Origin: Roseobacter insulae
GTDB lineage: Bacteria; Pseudomonadota; Alphaproteobacteria; Rhodobacterales; Rhodobacteraceae
Assembly: GCF_019375555.1 (NCBI RefSeq)
Contig: NZ_JAHXDN010000005.1
Coordinates: forward strand, 1-64,000
Reading direction: 5' to 3'
Length of the DNA: 64,000 nt
Part shown: in pieces, positions 45,142-53,241 of the stretch
Layout: the number at the start of each line of letters is the position of its first letter
Numbering within the stretch: the stretch's first letter is position 1
Position numbers and translations under genes: made by a program
Notes under the pieces: generated by a model
What the model saw: the letters and a program-made list of their open reading frames with translations, nothing else
Databases searched by the model: none
What the model was told of the DNA's origin: nothing

Positions 45142-46027
45142 TTGGCAGCTCCGATAATCTGGTTACATCATGATCGACACAGACCGCTAGCAGCAAAACC
45201 TTAACAATAAGATACCTTTAGAATCCCCGTTTCCCTGCATGAAGGCCCCAGCCCGCAACAGCAAAAGTATTCAAATTTGCAAACTCACATGAAGCTGAGA
45301 GATTCCTTTCACGCCTGCTTTTTTGAAGGGCCCCTTCGAAAAATGCAGGGGATCACCATCAAACCGATCATTCGCCATGATGTAGATAGACGTCGATGAC
45401 AACTGCACTGTGGCGCTTTCGATGGTGATGGAGCAGGAGCATCCGCTTTACGGTCGCGGCAAGTGACGTATAGCTGGAACACGTCGTGACCCTCAGTCAG
45501 TGGCTGGCGGGCGCCGATTACCCGTCCTTCTTCACCCGCGAAGTCTAAGAACGGCGAGGATGTCCATAGCTATGTTGTGGAAGCCGTTCCAATAGAAGAC
45601 TTCCAGCGATTTTTACCAATTCATCGCGTTTGGTTTGTCACATGATTCGCGGCTATATTTACCGATCGGTTCACCCAGATAGCTACATTAGGTCTTTTTA
45701 CGCTTCACTAACTAATTGAAAAACAATGGATAACGATTCCGCGTTTTCGGTTTCAGATATTTTTGACAGCCAGATTATTGACAAGGTTAACAGATCGGTA
45801 CATTTTGTAGAAAGTTAACAGATCGGTTAACCCAGCAATACCAAAAGGAGCACCCCCGGATGCCACATACCAATTCACTGCCAGCGACCTCCCCTGCGCA
45901 CGGCGTGGACACGGATTATGCGCATCGCCCTCCATTTGCTCTCATAGTGTTGTCATTGCAGCGCCCAGCTCCGGTTTCCGCCTTCCAAACGGAGCCGGGC
46001 GCTCACGGCTCATCTGATGGATACACC
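45142..46027. other. 885-base gap with operator-like repeats
   Basis: No complete gene is supported. A short protein-like stretch near 45,400-45,470 may be transposon debris. The most notable content is a set of GATCGGT-containing repeats, listed separately, ahead of the frameshifted DUF1348 gene. Confidence 0.35.
45786..45831. promoter_or_regulatory. Paired GTTAACAGATCGGT operator-like repeats
   Basis: GTTAACAGATCGGT occurs at 45,786 and again at 45,814, exactly 28 bases apart. The second copy extends to GTTAACAGATCGGTTAAC. A related ACCGATCGGT lies at 45,661. Spacing close to three helical turns suggests a TetR-type operator pair. No matching repressor gene is adjacent. Confidence 0.5.
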
Positions 46028-46491
46028 ATGCAAAGACCGCCACTTTCACCGTTCCCAGAAAAAAAACTGCAGAAAAAGTCCGTAAGGGCGAAGACGCCTG
46101 GCGTGCAAAAAACTCCGGAAAAGTTTCTCCCGCCAATTCGCCCGAAAGCGTCTGGAGAAACCGGGCCAACATTGTTCAGGGACGCGAGGCCATCGTCCAA
46201 TTTTTGAAGGAAAAGTGGGCTCGCGCTCTTGAGTACCGTCTGATCAAGGACTTCTGGGCCTTTGCAGGCAGCAGGATCGCGATGCGCTGTGCGTATGGGT
46301 GGCGTAGCGACAGCAACCAGTGGTTGCGACCTTACGGGAATGAAAATTGGGAGTTCAACAATAATGGGCTTATTCCGCGGCGCATCGCCTCAATCCACGA
46401 CCTGCCAATCCCTGAAAATGAACTGTTGTTTCACAGGGCGGGAAACACCCGAGCAAGTGACCAAAGAGGGCTGAGCGAACTCGGCCTTTAA
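46028..46491 (+). pseudogene. DUF1348 (NTF2/SnoaL-like) gene with a frameshift
   Basis: ATG at 46028 begins MQRPPLSPFP, a typical DUF1348 start. The family sequence then continues one frame away from about 46,072: EKVRKGEDAWRAKNSGKV, then ESVWRNRANIVQGREAIVQF, then YGNENWEFNNNGLIPRRIAS, ending SELGL. The shift falls at a run of eight A residues (46,059-46,066), consistent with one lost base. DUF1348 proteins are small NTF2-fold proteins of unknown chemistry. It is either a recent pseudogene or a sequencing error. Confidence 0.8.
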
Positions 46492-46563
46492 GAGGACAAG
46501 AGATTTCGGCGCTTCCGAGAGATCGTCGACCTCAAAAGGAAAGCGGAACCAACTCACTGGTAA

Positions 46564-46582
46564 CGCGGCCAAAATGGCCGCG
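46564..46582 (+). terminator. Hairpin after the DUF1348 gene
   Basis: CGCGGCC and GGCCGCG form a 7-bp stem around AAAAT about 70 bases past the DUF1348 stop. No U-run follows. It may separate this unit from the hydrolase operon downstream. Confidence 0.45.
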
Positions 46583-46665
46583 AACGGTCAGGCTTTGGCA
46601 AATCCGCGGCCCTGCCCCCTGGCGCATATTCTGCGTCGTTCAATTGAGACCAAAGGAGACTGAAA

Positions 46666-47529
46666 ATGACACAACATCATAACCACGATCACACTTGCGA
46701 ATGTGGACATACCGAAGAAAGCGTCGATCTTGCGCGCCGCCGTGTACTGGCTGGCGTTGCCGCTGCCGGTGCGGCTGGCGCCGCAACAGTAGCGGGAACC
46801 TCTCTGCAAGCGGCCACCGACGAAGCGAAGGCTGCCTACGCCGATCCGGAAAACCCCGGTTTGCCACAGGTGGACATGGACATCTCGCCTGGCCGCACGG
46901 CCTTGGTGGTTACAGATCCCCAGATCGACTTTCTGTCTGAAGATGGCGTCACATGGGGTGTTGTCGGCGAAAGCGTGACCGAACAAGGTACAGTGGACAA
47001 CATTGAACGCCTGTTCATCGCCGCCAAAGCCGCTGGCATGCCGGTGTTTATCTCACCGCACTACTACTATCCGCACGATCACAAGTGGCAATTCGAAGGC
47101 ACGCTGGAAAAGACGATGCATGCCATCGGCATGTTCGACCGGCTTGGACCGCTCAATCTCGACAATTTCGAAGGGTCAGGCGCGGACTGGATGCCACAAT
47201 ATAAAAAATATATCGAAGATGGCGAAACCATCGTTTGCTCGCCCCATAAAGTTTACAGCCCAGCCCAGAACGATTTGAACCTGCAGCTGCGCAAACGCGG
47301 TATCGACAAGGTGATCCTCGCGGGAATGTCCGCCAACCTCTGCACCCAGGCTCATCTCTACGAGATGTTGGAACTCGGATACGAAGTGGCGGTCGTTCGA
47401 GATGCGACCGCAGGTGCCAAAGTACCCGAAGGCGATGGCTACCTCGCGGCGATCATCAACTTCCGCATGGTCGCAAACGGCGTTTGGTGGACGGATGATG
47501 CGGTCAAGCGCATCAGCAATTCCGCCTAA
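46666..47529 (+). CDS. Isochorismatase-like cysteine hydrolase, probably exported by Tat
   Basis: This 287-residue protein has an unusual His/Cys-rich N-terminus (HHNHDHTCECGH) followed by a twin-arginine-like signal (DLARRRVLAGVAAAGAAGAA). The catalytic triad is visible: Asp in VVTDPQIDFLSEDG, Lys in PHDHKWQFEG and Cys in AGMSANLCTQAHLYE. Family members hydrolyse amides, ureas or isochorismate. AAAGGAGA precedes the ATG. A truncated copy lies at 14,270, and both have a YHS-domain gene as neighbour. The role of the metal-binding-like leader is unknown. Confidence 0.88.
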   Translation: MTQHHNHDHTCECGHTEESVDLARRRVLAGVAAAGAAGAATVAGTSLQAATDEAKAAYADPENPGLPQVDMDISPGRTALVVTDPQIDFLSEDGVTWGVVGESVTEQGTVDNIERLFIAAKAAGMPVFISPHYYYPHDHKWQFEGTLEKTMHAIGMFDRLGPLNLDNFEGSGADWMPQYKKYIEDGETIVCSPHKVYSPAQNDLNLQLRKRGIDKVILAGMSANLCTQAHLYEMLELGYEVAVVRDATAGAKVPEGDGYLAAIINFRMVANGVWWTDDAVKRISNSA

Positions 47530-47582
47530 GCAAATCGCTCAAATATTTCTCCCCAACCCACCAAAAAAGAAAGACTTATCTC

Positions 47583-48062
47583 ATGAAACCCTCCCTGTTT
47601 TTTCAAGCATTATCTGTTGCGGTCGCCATTTCCACGGCTGCCTTCGCTGCCGACGAATACAACGTTGGAAACGGTTTGACACTGAATGGCAATCCATTGG
47701 GCATGCACGGCGTTGACCCGATTTCGATGTTCGACAGCAATGCCCCGTCACAGGGTGATGCTGTCTACACGTCGACCCATGACGGTGTGGACTACTATTT
47801 TGCTTCAGTTGAAGCACAACAAACGTTTGAGGTCGATCCGCAGAAGTACCTGCCCCAGTTCGGCGGATTCTGCGCCTTTGGCGTCTATGTCGGCAAAAAA
47901 CTCGACGGAGACGTACGATACGCGGACATCGTCGAGGGGAAGCTCTACCTCTTCGTCAACGCCGCGATCCTAGAGAAATACCGCGAAGACCCCCAGGCGG
48001 TTATCGCGGGCGCCAACGCAAAATGGCCGGAGATCATGAACAGCTCTGTTGGTGCTCTCTGA
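47583..48062 (+). CDS. Exported YHS-domain protein, second copy
   Basis: This 159-residue protein has a signal peptide (AVAISTAAFA/ADEYN, cleavage near residue 21) and a YHS-like domain (GVDPISMFDSNAPSQGDAVY, then FASVEAQQTFEVDPQKYLPQ). It is a paralogue of the protein at 14,670 (mature start DEYNVGNGLTL against DEYNVSSGLTA). It follows the cysteine hydrolase by 53 bases, as part of the repeated hydrolase-YHS cassette. Confidence 0.87.
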   Translation: MKPSLFFQALSVAVAISTAAFAADEYNVGNGLTLNGNPLGMHGVDPISMFDSNAPSQGDAVYTSTHDGVDYYFASVEAQQTFEVDPQKYLPQFGGFCAFGVYVGKKLDGDVRYADIVEGKLYLFVNAAILEKYREDPQAVIAGANAKWPEIMNSSVGAL

Positions 48063-48195
48063 AACCAAACACGTTCCTTCGCGGCGGCGAGGACGCCGGT
48101 CTAAGCCGTCGCATTCACCTCATCTCAATCATAGGTTTGCTGCCTCCTGTCCCGACAATGCGATGCATGGCAGCTCCCAACTACAGGACACAGAC

Positions 48196-48765
48196 ATGAC
48201 TGACTTTACACTACATACAATTGACGGCGCACCCGCGGCCGCAAAGCCAATCCTGCAAGGTTCGCAAAAAGCACTGGGCTTTGTTCCAAATCTATATGCT
48301 ACAATGGCGGAGGCTCCGACCATCCTCGAAGGCTACACTGCTTTGTCCAATATATTCGCCAAAACAGATCTTTCGGAAACCGAGCGGCAGATCATCTTGA
48401 TGACGAACAATCGGCTGAACGGCTGCGAATACTGCATGGCAGCCCACACGACCCTTTCCCAGATGGGTGGCGTTTCTGAAGATGTCATCGAGGCGTTGCG
48501 CAATGGCACACCAATCGCAGACAGAAAGCTAGAAGCCTTGCGCCAGTTCGCCGTCGTGATCAACGAAAGCCGCGGCTGGCCAAGCGATGCTCAGATCGCC
48601 GCGCTTCTGGACGCAGGTTACGCGCGCCAAACTGTGCTGGAGGTTATTTTGGGCACTGCGCTGAAAACGCTATCGAACTATACCAACCATGTTGCAGAAA
48701 CTGAGCTAGATCCGGCTTTCGTTGCCAATTCCTGGGCTGGACCGGTCGCCACAGCTGCGGAGTGA
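48196..48765 (+). CDS. AhpD-like carboxymuconolactone decarboxylase family protein
   Basis: This 189-residue protein has the AhpD-type active site ERQIILMTNNRLNGCEYCMA followed by AHTTLSQMGG, with CxxC and His. The family reduces peroxides through a thiol couple. Start 48196 gives the typical MTDFTLHTI beginning; earlier in-frame codons overlap the YHS gene. It closes the hydrolase-YHS cassette and suggests an oxidative or xenobiotic detoxification role, by inference. Confidence 0.88.
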   Translation: MTDFTLHTIDGAPAAAKPILQGSQKALGFVPNLYATMAEAPTILEGYTALSNIFAKTDLSETERQIILMTNNRLNGCEYCMAAHTTLSQMGGVSEDVIEALRNGTPIADRKLEALRQFAVVINESRGWPSDAQIAALLDAGYARQTVLEVILGTALKTLSNYTNHVAETELDPAFVANSWAGPVATAAE

Positions 48766-48849
48766 TTGTGTTTTAGGTCACTACCTGTGAAACCAGCCAA
48801 GCAGTGCGGCGGCATGATCGATTTTTGCGAGATCATGCCGCCGAAAGCA

Positions 48850-49135
48850 CGTTACGGTTCCAATTACCCGGGAGGGGCGCCAGTGAATTTGGATACACAT
48901 AAGACCGCCTTTGATCTCTTGAGCCTCGCGACACAGATCCTTGACCCCGCTGGTTGCAGCCGCACGGGGCGGTATATCCCGTCAGACCTGTCTTCCCAGC
49001 TTCGAGGAACTTCCTTCGACCAACTGTAATAAGGGCTCTGAGCAATCCCCTCTCGGCGGCACAGCGCGGCAATGCCGTCCTCGCCGTTGAGGCCGCCCAG
49101 CACAATCCTGATCTTCACTTCGGCTGTGGTTCGTG
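48850..49135 (-). pseudogene. IS3-family OrfA remnant
   Basis: The minus strand reads AEVKIRIVLGGLNGEDGIAA then LCRREGIAQSPYYSWSKE, a decayed copy of the OrfA in the element at 50,809-52,477. The helix-turn-helix part is recognisable, the C-terminal half is scrambled and OrfB is missing. Importantly, this copy shows the normal uninterrupted GED-GIAALCRREG join where the other copy carries an extra insert. Confidence 0.75.
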
Positions 49136-49822
49136 ACGCATGAATTTCGAGGGGCTTCGCTGCATGATGCGGTTCAGCAGGCCGTGGGCCGTAATGCGCC
49201 GATCTTTGAACAGAAGAAACTCAACAATGTCACGCAAAAGTTTGATTTTGCTGCCCGCGCTCGCCTTGGTAGCGCATTGATTGTTGGCGAAGGGGACATC
49301 AGCTTTGCGTTGGCCTTGGCGCGCCTGAAAGGTGTGACCCCATCATGTCTTCTCGCCACTGCCTACGAGAATGAGGTTGATCTGGGCAACACGGCATATG
49401 ACAATGCTGCGAAGTTGCTGAAACTTGGCGCGCAGGTCAAAACTGGGGTCGATGCAACGTGTTTGTCAAAGCCAATCGGGCAGCGTCGGTTTCGCACCAT
49501 CATCTTCCAGTTTCCAAATGTCACATCACGCGAGGCGCTCTACGGTCAAAATCCCAATCATGTTCTTGTGACACGCTTTCTGAAAAGCAGCCGCGCCCAC
49601 CTGAAATCCGGTGGCCTTGTCGTCATCTCAACAGTGGATAACCCTTTCTGCGAAGGCGCGTTCAAGATGGATGACGCAGCCAAGAAGGCTGGCTTTGAAG
49701 CTCCAGACATCTATACTTTCAATCCCAAAGACTATCCGGCCTATTCTCATCAGAACACGGCTGATGAGGAGTCAGCGATAAATGAGCACACAGCTTTCGC
49801 AACTATCGGTTTTTCAACCTGA
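49133..49822 (+). CDS. BMT5-like (DUF2431) Rossmann methyltransferase-like protein
   Basis: This 229-residue protein has the SAM-binding-like strand-loop ALIVGEGDISFALALARLKG near residue 48, then RTIIFQFPNVTSRE and GGLVVISTVDNPF, the pattern of BMT5-like domains. BMT5 methylates a uridine of 25S rRNA in yeast; bacterial members are not characterised. The GTG start at 49133 abuts an IS3 remnant, so the native start may have been altered. The 3' end overlaps the AlkB-like gene by 41 bases, suggesting coupled translation. Confidence 0.78.
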   Translation: MTHEFRGASLHDAVQQAVGRNAPIFEQKKLNNVTQKFDFAARARLGSALIVGEGDISFALALARLKGVTPSCLLATAYENEVDLGNTAYDNAAKLLKLGAQVKTGVDATCLSKPIGQRRFRTIIFQFPNVTSREALYGQNPNHVLVTRFLKSSRAHLKSGGLVVISTVDNPFCEGAFKMDDAAKKAGFEAPDIYTFNPKDYPAYSHQNTADEESAINEHTAFATIGFST

Positions 49823-50378
49823 TCTGCCCCCGGGCTTAGAATACTTGCCCGATTTCATTTCAGCCGGAGAAGCCGATTATCTGGTGCACAATATTGATGC
49901 GCAAGCTTGGCGCAGCGATCTGAAACGGCGCGTGCAGCACTACGGCTATCGCTACGACTACAAGGCAAGGCAGGCCAGCGAAGAAGACTATATCGGTCGG
50001 CTTCCCCCGTTTTTGCGAGGCTTGGCAGAGCGACTAGCTTATGCTGGTAATTTCGGCTCCGTCCCAGATCAGGTCATAGTGAACGAATACATGCCGGGTC
50101 AGGGCATATCGGCGCATGTGGATTGCAGGCCCTGTTTTGGTGCTGTGATCGCGTCTTTGAGCCTAATGTCGCCTTGCGTGATGCGTCTGGAGAATATCAA
50201 AGTCAGTCAACAAACTGACTTGGTCCTTGAGCCGGGTAGCTTGCTCATTCTCTCCGGTGAAGCGCGTCATGTTTGGACTCATGCCATTCCTGCGCGTAAA
50301 AGTGATATGGTGAAAGGCGAGAAGCAACTCCGATCCCGGCGATTATCACTCACATTCCGTGAGATGCGTTTCGACTGA
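49782..50378 (+). CDS. AlkB-like 2-oxoglutarate/Fe(II) dioxygenase
   Basis: This 198-residue protein has the AlkB iron ligands HxD (H112, D114 in AHVDCRP) and a distal His in WTHAIPAR (about H167). The 2-oxoglutarate Arg lies in RRLSLTFREM near residue 187-193. The NEYMPGQGISAH stretch is typical. AlkB-type enzymes remove alkyl groups from DNA or RNA bases. This one has the short form seen in ALKBH8/bacterial proteins. Its start lies inside the BMT5-like gene. Confidence 0.9.
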   Translation: MSTQLSQLSVFQPDLPPGLEYLPDFISAGEADYLVHNIDAQAWRSDLKRRVQHYGYRYDYKARQASEEDYIGRLPPFLRGLAERLAYAGNFGSVPDQVIVNEYMPGQGISAHVDCRPCFGAVIASLSLMSPCVMRLENIKVSQQTDLVLEPGSLLILSGEARHVWTHAIPARKSDMVKGEKQLRSRRLSLTFREMRFD

Positions 50379-50470
50379 ATTCGCGCAGGCCCGTTCAGGG
50401 GGTTTCCTGCCAATGCGCCCTTTCAAGTTGTACCCTGACACGCGGATTCTGGGTATCTTACGATATCTGT

Positions 50471-50838
50471 ATGAAACAAATGCTGACCACCAAATCACTC
50501 GACGCGATGCTCCCGGCGACAACAAAAAGGTACGAGGTGCGTGTCCAAAAGGTAAACGGCCTGCATGTGCGTGTATCGACCACAGGTGCCAAGGTTTTCT
50601 ACACGTTAGTCCGCCCGAATGGCTCGCGCAGGCGCATCAAAACCGGCCCTTACCCTGTGGTCTCCCTAGCTAACGCCAGACGCAACGCGATGGAAATAGC
50701 GCGCGATGTCGAGTTGGGCGAGTTCGAGAATGCCCCGGAGATTTCAGAGGCATCGGCCCCGACGTTGGGCGAGATATTCCCCAAGTTCATCAAGCTACAC
50801 GCCAAGCCTGTCCGTCGTCAGGGATTTTGGGACAGATG
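50471..50838 (+). pseudogene. Tyrosine-integrase N-terminal stump cut by an IS3 element
   Basis: About 120 residues match the N-terminal arm-binding (DUF4102) part of phage/island integrases (YEVRVQKVNGLHVRVSTTGA then RRRIKTGPYPVVSLANARR). After RRQGF the frame enters the inverted repeat of the IS3 element. No catalytic domain follows on the far side of the element. This is a relic of an older integration. Confidence 0.8.
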
Positions 50839-50945
50839 GCGACCTGAGCTAAGTGAGGGTCTGGCTCATCTGGTTCATGTGATTATGCGGCGGCTTTGCG
50901 GTGAAGCCAGCGTCGCGTTTCGATGGTCTTCCGTTTGATCCTTTC

Positions 50946-50985
50946 CATTGACCGGCAGTTGATTGCGCAGCAATCAATGAGAGGG
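50946..50985. repeat. About 40-nt palindromic insert in orfB 3' end (copy A)
   Basis: On the minus strand the segment starts CCCTCTCATTGATTGCTGCG and continues CAATCAACTGCCGG. It contains a hairpin TTGATTGC-TGC-GCAATCAA. It shifts the OrfB frame, ending it at RPSH; the normal tail (ERIKRKTIETRR) follows in another frame. The first 34 bases match copy B at 51,217. Confidence 0.7.
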
Positions 50986-51984
50986 ACGTTGTTTCAGAAT
51001 GGTTTCGCTCCGTCCGAAGTAGACATCGGCTGGGGTGAGGTTCTGCAGGCTCTCGTGGTAGCGCCGGTGGTTGTCATGATCGACGAAGGCGTCGATCTGT
51101 CGGCTGAGCTCGCCGGGCAGGTAGTCGTTTTCCAGCAGGGTAAGGAGGATCAGGAAAGGCCCCAGTGGGGCGTTTCCCCGACGCACGTTCTTCAAGGTCT
51201 TGTGCCAACGTTCCACTGCCCGGCAGTTGATTGCGCAGCAATCAATGAGAGGGATCTTCCCCTGAGTTTGCGGGTGATACGGGGCACCTCGGACATGATC
51301 AATCTGCCGATCTTCCAGCCAATCGGCCAGTTCGCCCGAGATGTAGCTTGATCCGTTATCGCTGAGCAGCCGTGGCTTGTGCAGAACCGTCGCCTGATCA
51401 CAGCCTGAAGCCTGCAGAGCCAAGTCCAGCGTGTCGGTCACGTCACCGGCCTTCATTGTGGTGCAGAGCTTCCAGCTGATGATGTAGCGGCTGTAATCAT
51501 CCAGGATCGTCGACAGATAGAACCAGCCCCAGCCGATGACCTTCAGGTAAGTGAAGTCGGTCTGCCAGAGTTGGTTCGGCCGAGTGGTCTTGTCGTGGAA
51601 CTCGTCTGCGGCTGACAGAACCACATAGGCGGGGCTGGTGATCAGATCATAGGATTTGAGGATGCGATAGACCGAAGCCTCTGACACAAAGTACTTTTCC
51701 GTGTCTGTGAAGCGTACAGCCAACTCGCGCGGCGACAAATCGCTTTCCTTCAGGGCCAGGTCCTTGATCTTCTCTCGAACCGGCTCGGGAATGCGGTTCC
51801 AGACCCGTGAAGGCTTGGGACTACGATCCTCAAGCGCCTCGAGGCCATCGGACAGATATCGGTCATACCAGCGATAGAAGGTGGTCCTGGGAATGCCCAG
51901 CTTGTCCAAAGTGCGCTTGGTCGGCTGGTGAGACCCCTCGACGAGGCGGATGATCTCCAGCTTCTCAGATGCTGGATACCTCAT
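50974..51984 (-). CDS. IS3-family OrfB transposase, carrying an insert
   Basis: This 336-residue DDE transposase shows an N-terminal HTH_21-type region and the rve catalytic core (LWQTDFTYLKVIGWGWFYLS with the first Asp, then LLSDNGSSYISGELADWL with the second). The conserved HPQTQGKI-ERWHKTLKN motif is split by 13 extra residues, and the C-terminus is changed by another insert. Start 51984 overlaps the OrfA stop by 4 bases. Activity is doubtful. Confidence 0.85.
   Translation of the reverse strand: MRYPASEKLEIIRLVEGSHQPTKRTLDKLGIPRTTFYRWYDRYLSDGLEALEDRSPKPSRVWNRIPEPVREKIKDLALKESDLSPRELAVRFTDTEKYFVSEASVYRILKSYDLITSPAYVVLSAADEFHDKTTRPNQLWQTDFTYLKVIGWGWFYLSTILDDYSRYIISWKLCTTMKAGDVTDTLDLALQASGCDQATVLHKPRLLSDNGSSYISGELADWLEDRQIDHVRGAPYHPQTQGKIPLIDCCAINCRAVERWHKTLKNVRRGNAPLGPFLILLTLLENDYLPGELSRQIDAFVDHDNHRRYHESLQNLTPADVYFGRSETILKQRPSH
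51217..51256. repeat. About 39-40-nt palindromic insert in orfB middle (copy B)
   Basis: It carries the same 34 bases as copy A and sits between GKI and ERWHKTLKN, a highly conserved join in IS3 transposases. It adds 13 codons (PLIDCCAINCRAV) in frame. It lies in the DDE catalytic domain, so it likely harms activity. Confidence 0.7.
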
Positions 51985-52398
51985 TCGTCGTCGCCCCCAT
52001 CCCCGAGCATGCTTTTTTTGAGAAGGCGTAGTTCCAGGGCCTGCTCGGCCACGACCTCCTTCAGGTCCCGTGACTCACGGCGAAGACTTTTGACCTCATT
52101 GGACGTCGCCTCACGGGCCGTGTCCCCGGCAAGGCGCTTCTTCCCGGCTTCGAGGAACTCCTTCGACCAGCTGTAATACAGGCTCTGAGCGATGCCCTCC
52201 CGCCGACACAGCTCGGCATTCGACCATTGTCCTCGGACCAATGGCGGACAAGGTCTCATTGTCCTCGCCCTTCAGGCCGTCCAGCACGATCCTGATCTTC
52301 TCTTCCGCTGAATACTGCTTGCGCGTGGCTCGGCGGATGTCTTTGACGACCTTCTCACCGTGGTTCCGCTTGGTTCCGGGTTTCTTTCTCATCTCCAC
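51981..52398 (-). pseudogene. IS3-family OrfA disrupted by a 37-nt insert
   Basis: The first part reads MRKKPGTKRNHGEKVVKDIR, then QYSAEEKIRIVLDGLKGED in one frame. The rest (NAELCRREGIAQSLYYSWSK to MLGDGGDDE) lies in another frame. Between them are 43 bases where the related copy at 48,850-49,135 has 6, giving a net gain of 37 and a frameshift. It normally supplies the DNA-binding half of the OrfAB transposase. Confidence 0.75.
52225..52266. repeat. Palindromic insert in orfA (copy C) with 10-base direct repeat
   Basis: CATTGTCCTC occurs at 52,225 and 52,257. Between them the DNA can fold as CCATTG/CAATGG and GGACAA/TTGTCC hairpins. Its sequence differs from inserts A and B, but size and palindromic nature are alike. 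Confidence 0.55.
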
Positions 52399-52477
52399 TC
52401 CTTGGTGGTTACGATGTGCCAGAAACCCTCTCTTATCAAATCGACCTAATCTGTCCCATTGGCGCTGACGTTAGACA

Positions 52478-52808
52478 AGCAGTTCGTTTCATTCCCACGC
52501 CAAATTGACCAATCGAGTGTTTGGTGAAGTGAATTTCTTCGGCCTTCCAAATCGAAAGGCGTATTCTCTAGCGGTATGTCGGAAAAACCCGCCGCAATTG
52601 TCGACAATAGTAAATCCATCTTTGGAAAAATCTATTCTAACCTGCAGATCGGAGAAGTCGCCGTTCTCTCGAGTTCGTTTCGCGCCATCGACACAGTTAT
52701 CTATGAGGTCATGAACTGCCTGTTGAAGTGGGATGTCCCTTATCAACATGTCAACAAAGAAGCCTTTTTCGGCGACGCTGAAATCGGTTTGGATTGCTCT
52801 TCAGCCAT
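52478..52808 (-). pseudogene. GHKL/MORC-like ATPase fragment with frameshifts
   Basis: From ATG 52808 the start MAEEQSKPISAS is followed, after a frameshift, by FFVDMLIRDIPLQQAVHDLI, then DNCVDGAKRTR (N box with Asn) and TIVDNCGGF (G1-like box). After a second shift it reads IGQFGVGMKR (G2 box). The gene is then cut by the IS3 element. These motifs define a GHKL ATPase of the kind found in prokaryotic MORC-like conflict systems. No functional product is possible. Confidence 0.7.
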
Positions 52809-53241
52809 AGAAATCACTCTTCGCCCCATACATTGACTTTCGGCTTCATACAGCCACCCACTGCCGACTCTGTCAACAAATGGCTGTCTAGATTTGCCTT
52901 GTGGGTTTTCTGCGCTTGAACACTACCGAAGGGATTGAGCTTCCATGAGTCCTAAGCACGATCAAGCACGGCCTCGAAACCGCCAGCCAGCATGATGTCC
53001 AATTGGAGAACCTTGTGATGTCCGAAAAGACCTGGCCAAACCTGTGACGCAAGCCGCCAACTGAAATGCTACCCGAATGATACCTAGAGCAAGCAAACCC
53101 GCGCAAATCCGTCGCGATTAACCCAGCAAATCCTTGAAACTATTTGATTTAAGTGGTGCCCGGGGGCGGCATGGCATTCCAGTCCCAGCAAGCCCCACGC
53201 AACACCATAGTCCACTGTAATAAAGGTGTTTTCCTGATCCA
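52809..53241. other. Gap upstream of the intact integrase, candidate attachment region
   Basis: No gene is supported. At 53,154-53,169 the sequence TGGTGCCCGGGGGCGG could be the complement of a tRNA 3' end (CCCGGGCACCA), but the T-loop is absent. It may be an attachment site remnant of the neighbouring integrase. Confidence 0.3.

Larger units (their letters stand above)
50809..52477 (-). mobile_element. IS3-family insertion sequence with about 27-bp imperfect inverted repeats
   Basis: The ends TGTCCGTCGTCAGGGATTTT plus GGGACAG (50,809-50,835) and the complement TGTCTAACGTCAGCGCCAAT plus GGGACAG (52,451-52,477) match well as inverted repeats. Inside lie OrfA and OrfB on the minus strand. No target duplication was found, and the flanks differ (integrase stump on one side, broken ATPase on the other), so a deletion or rearrangement has occurred through it. 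Extra palindromic inserts interrupt both genes. Confidence 0.75.

Noticed and set aside
45860-46207. Upstream in-frame extension of the DUF1348 start
   Set aside because: Residues before MQRPPLSPFP are low in family-like content; the native start is at 46028 and the tail of this frame is the frameshifted version.
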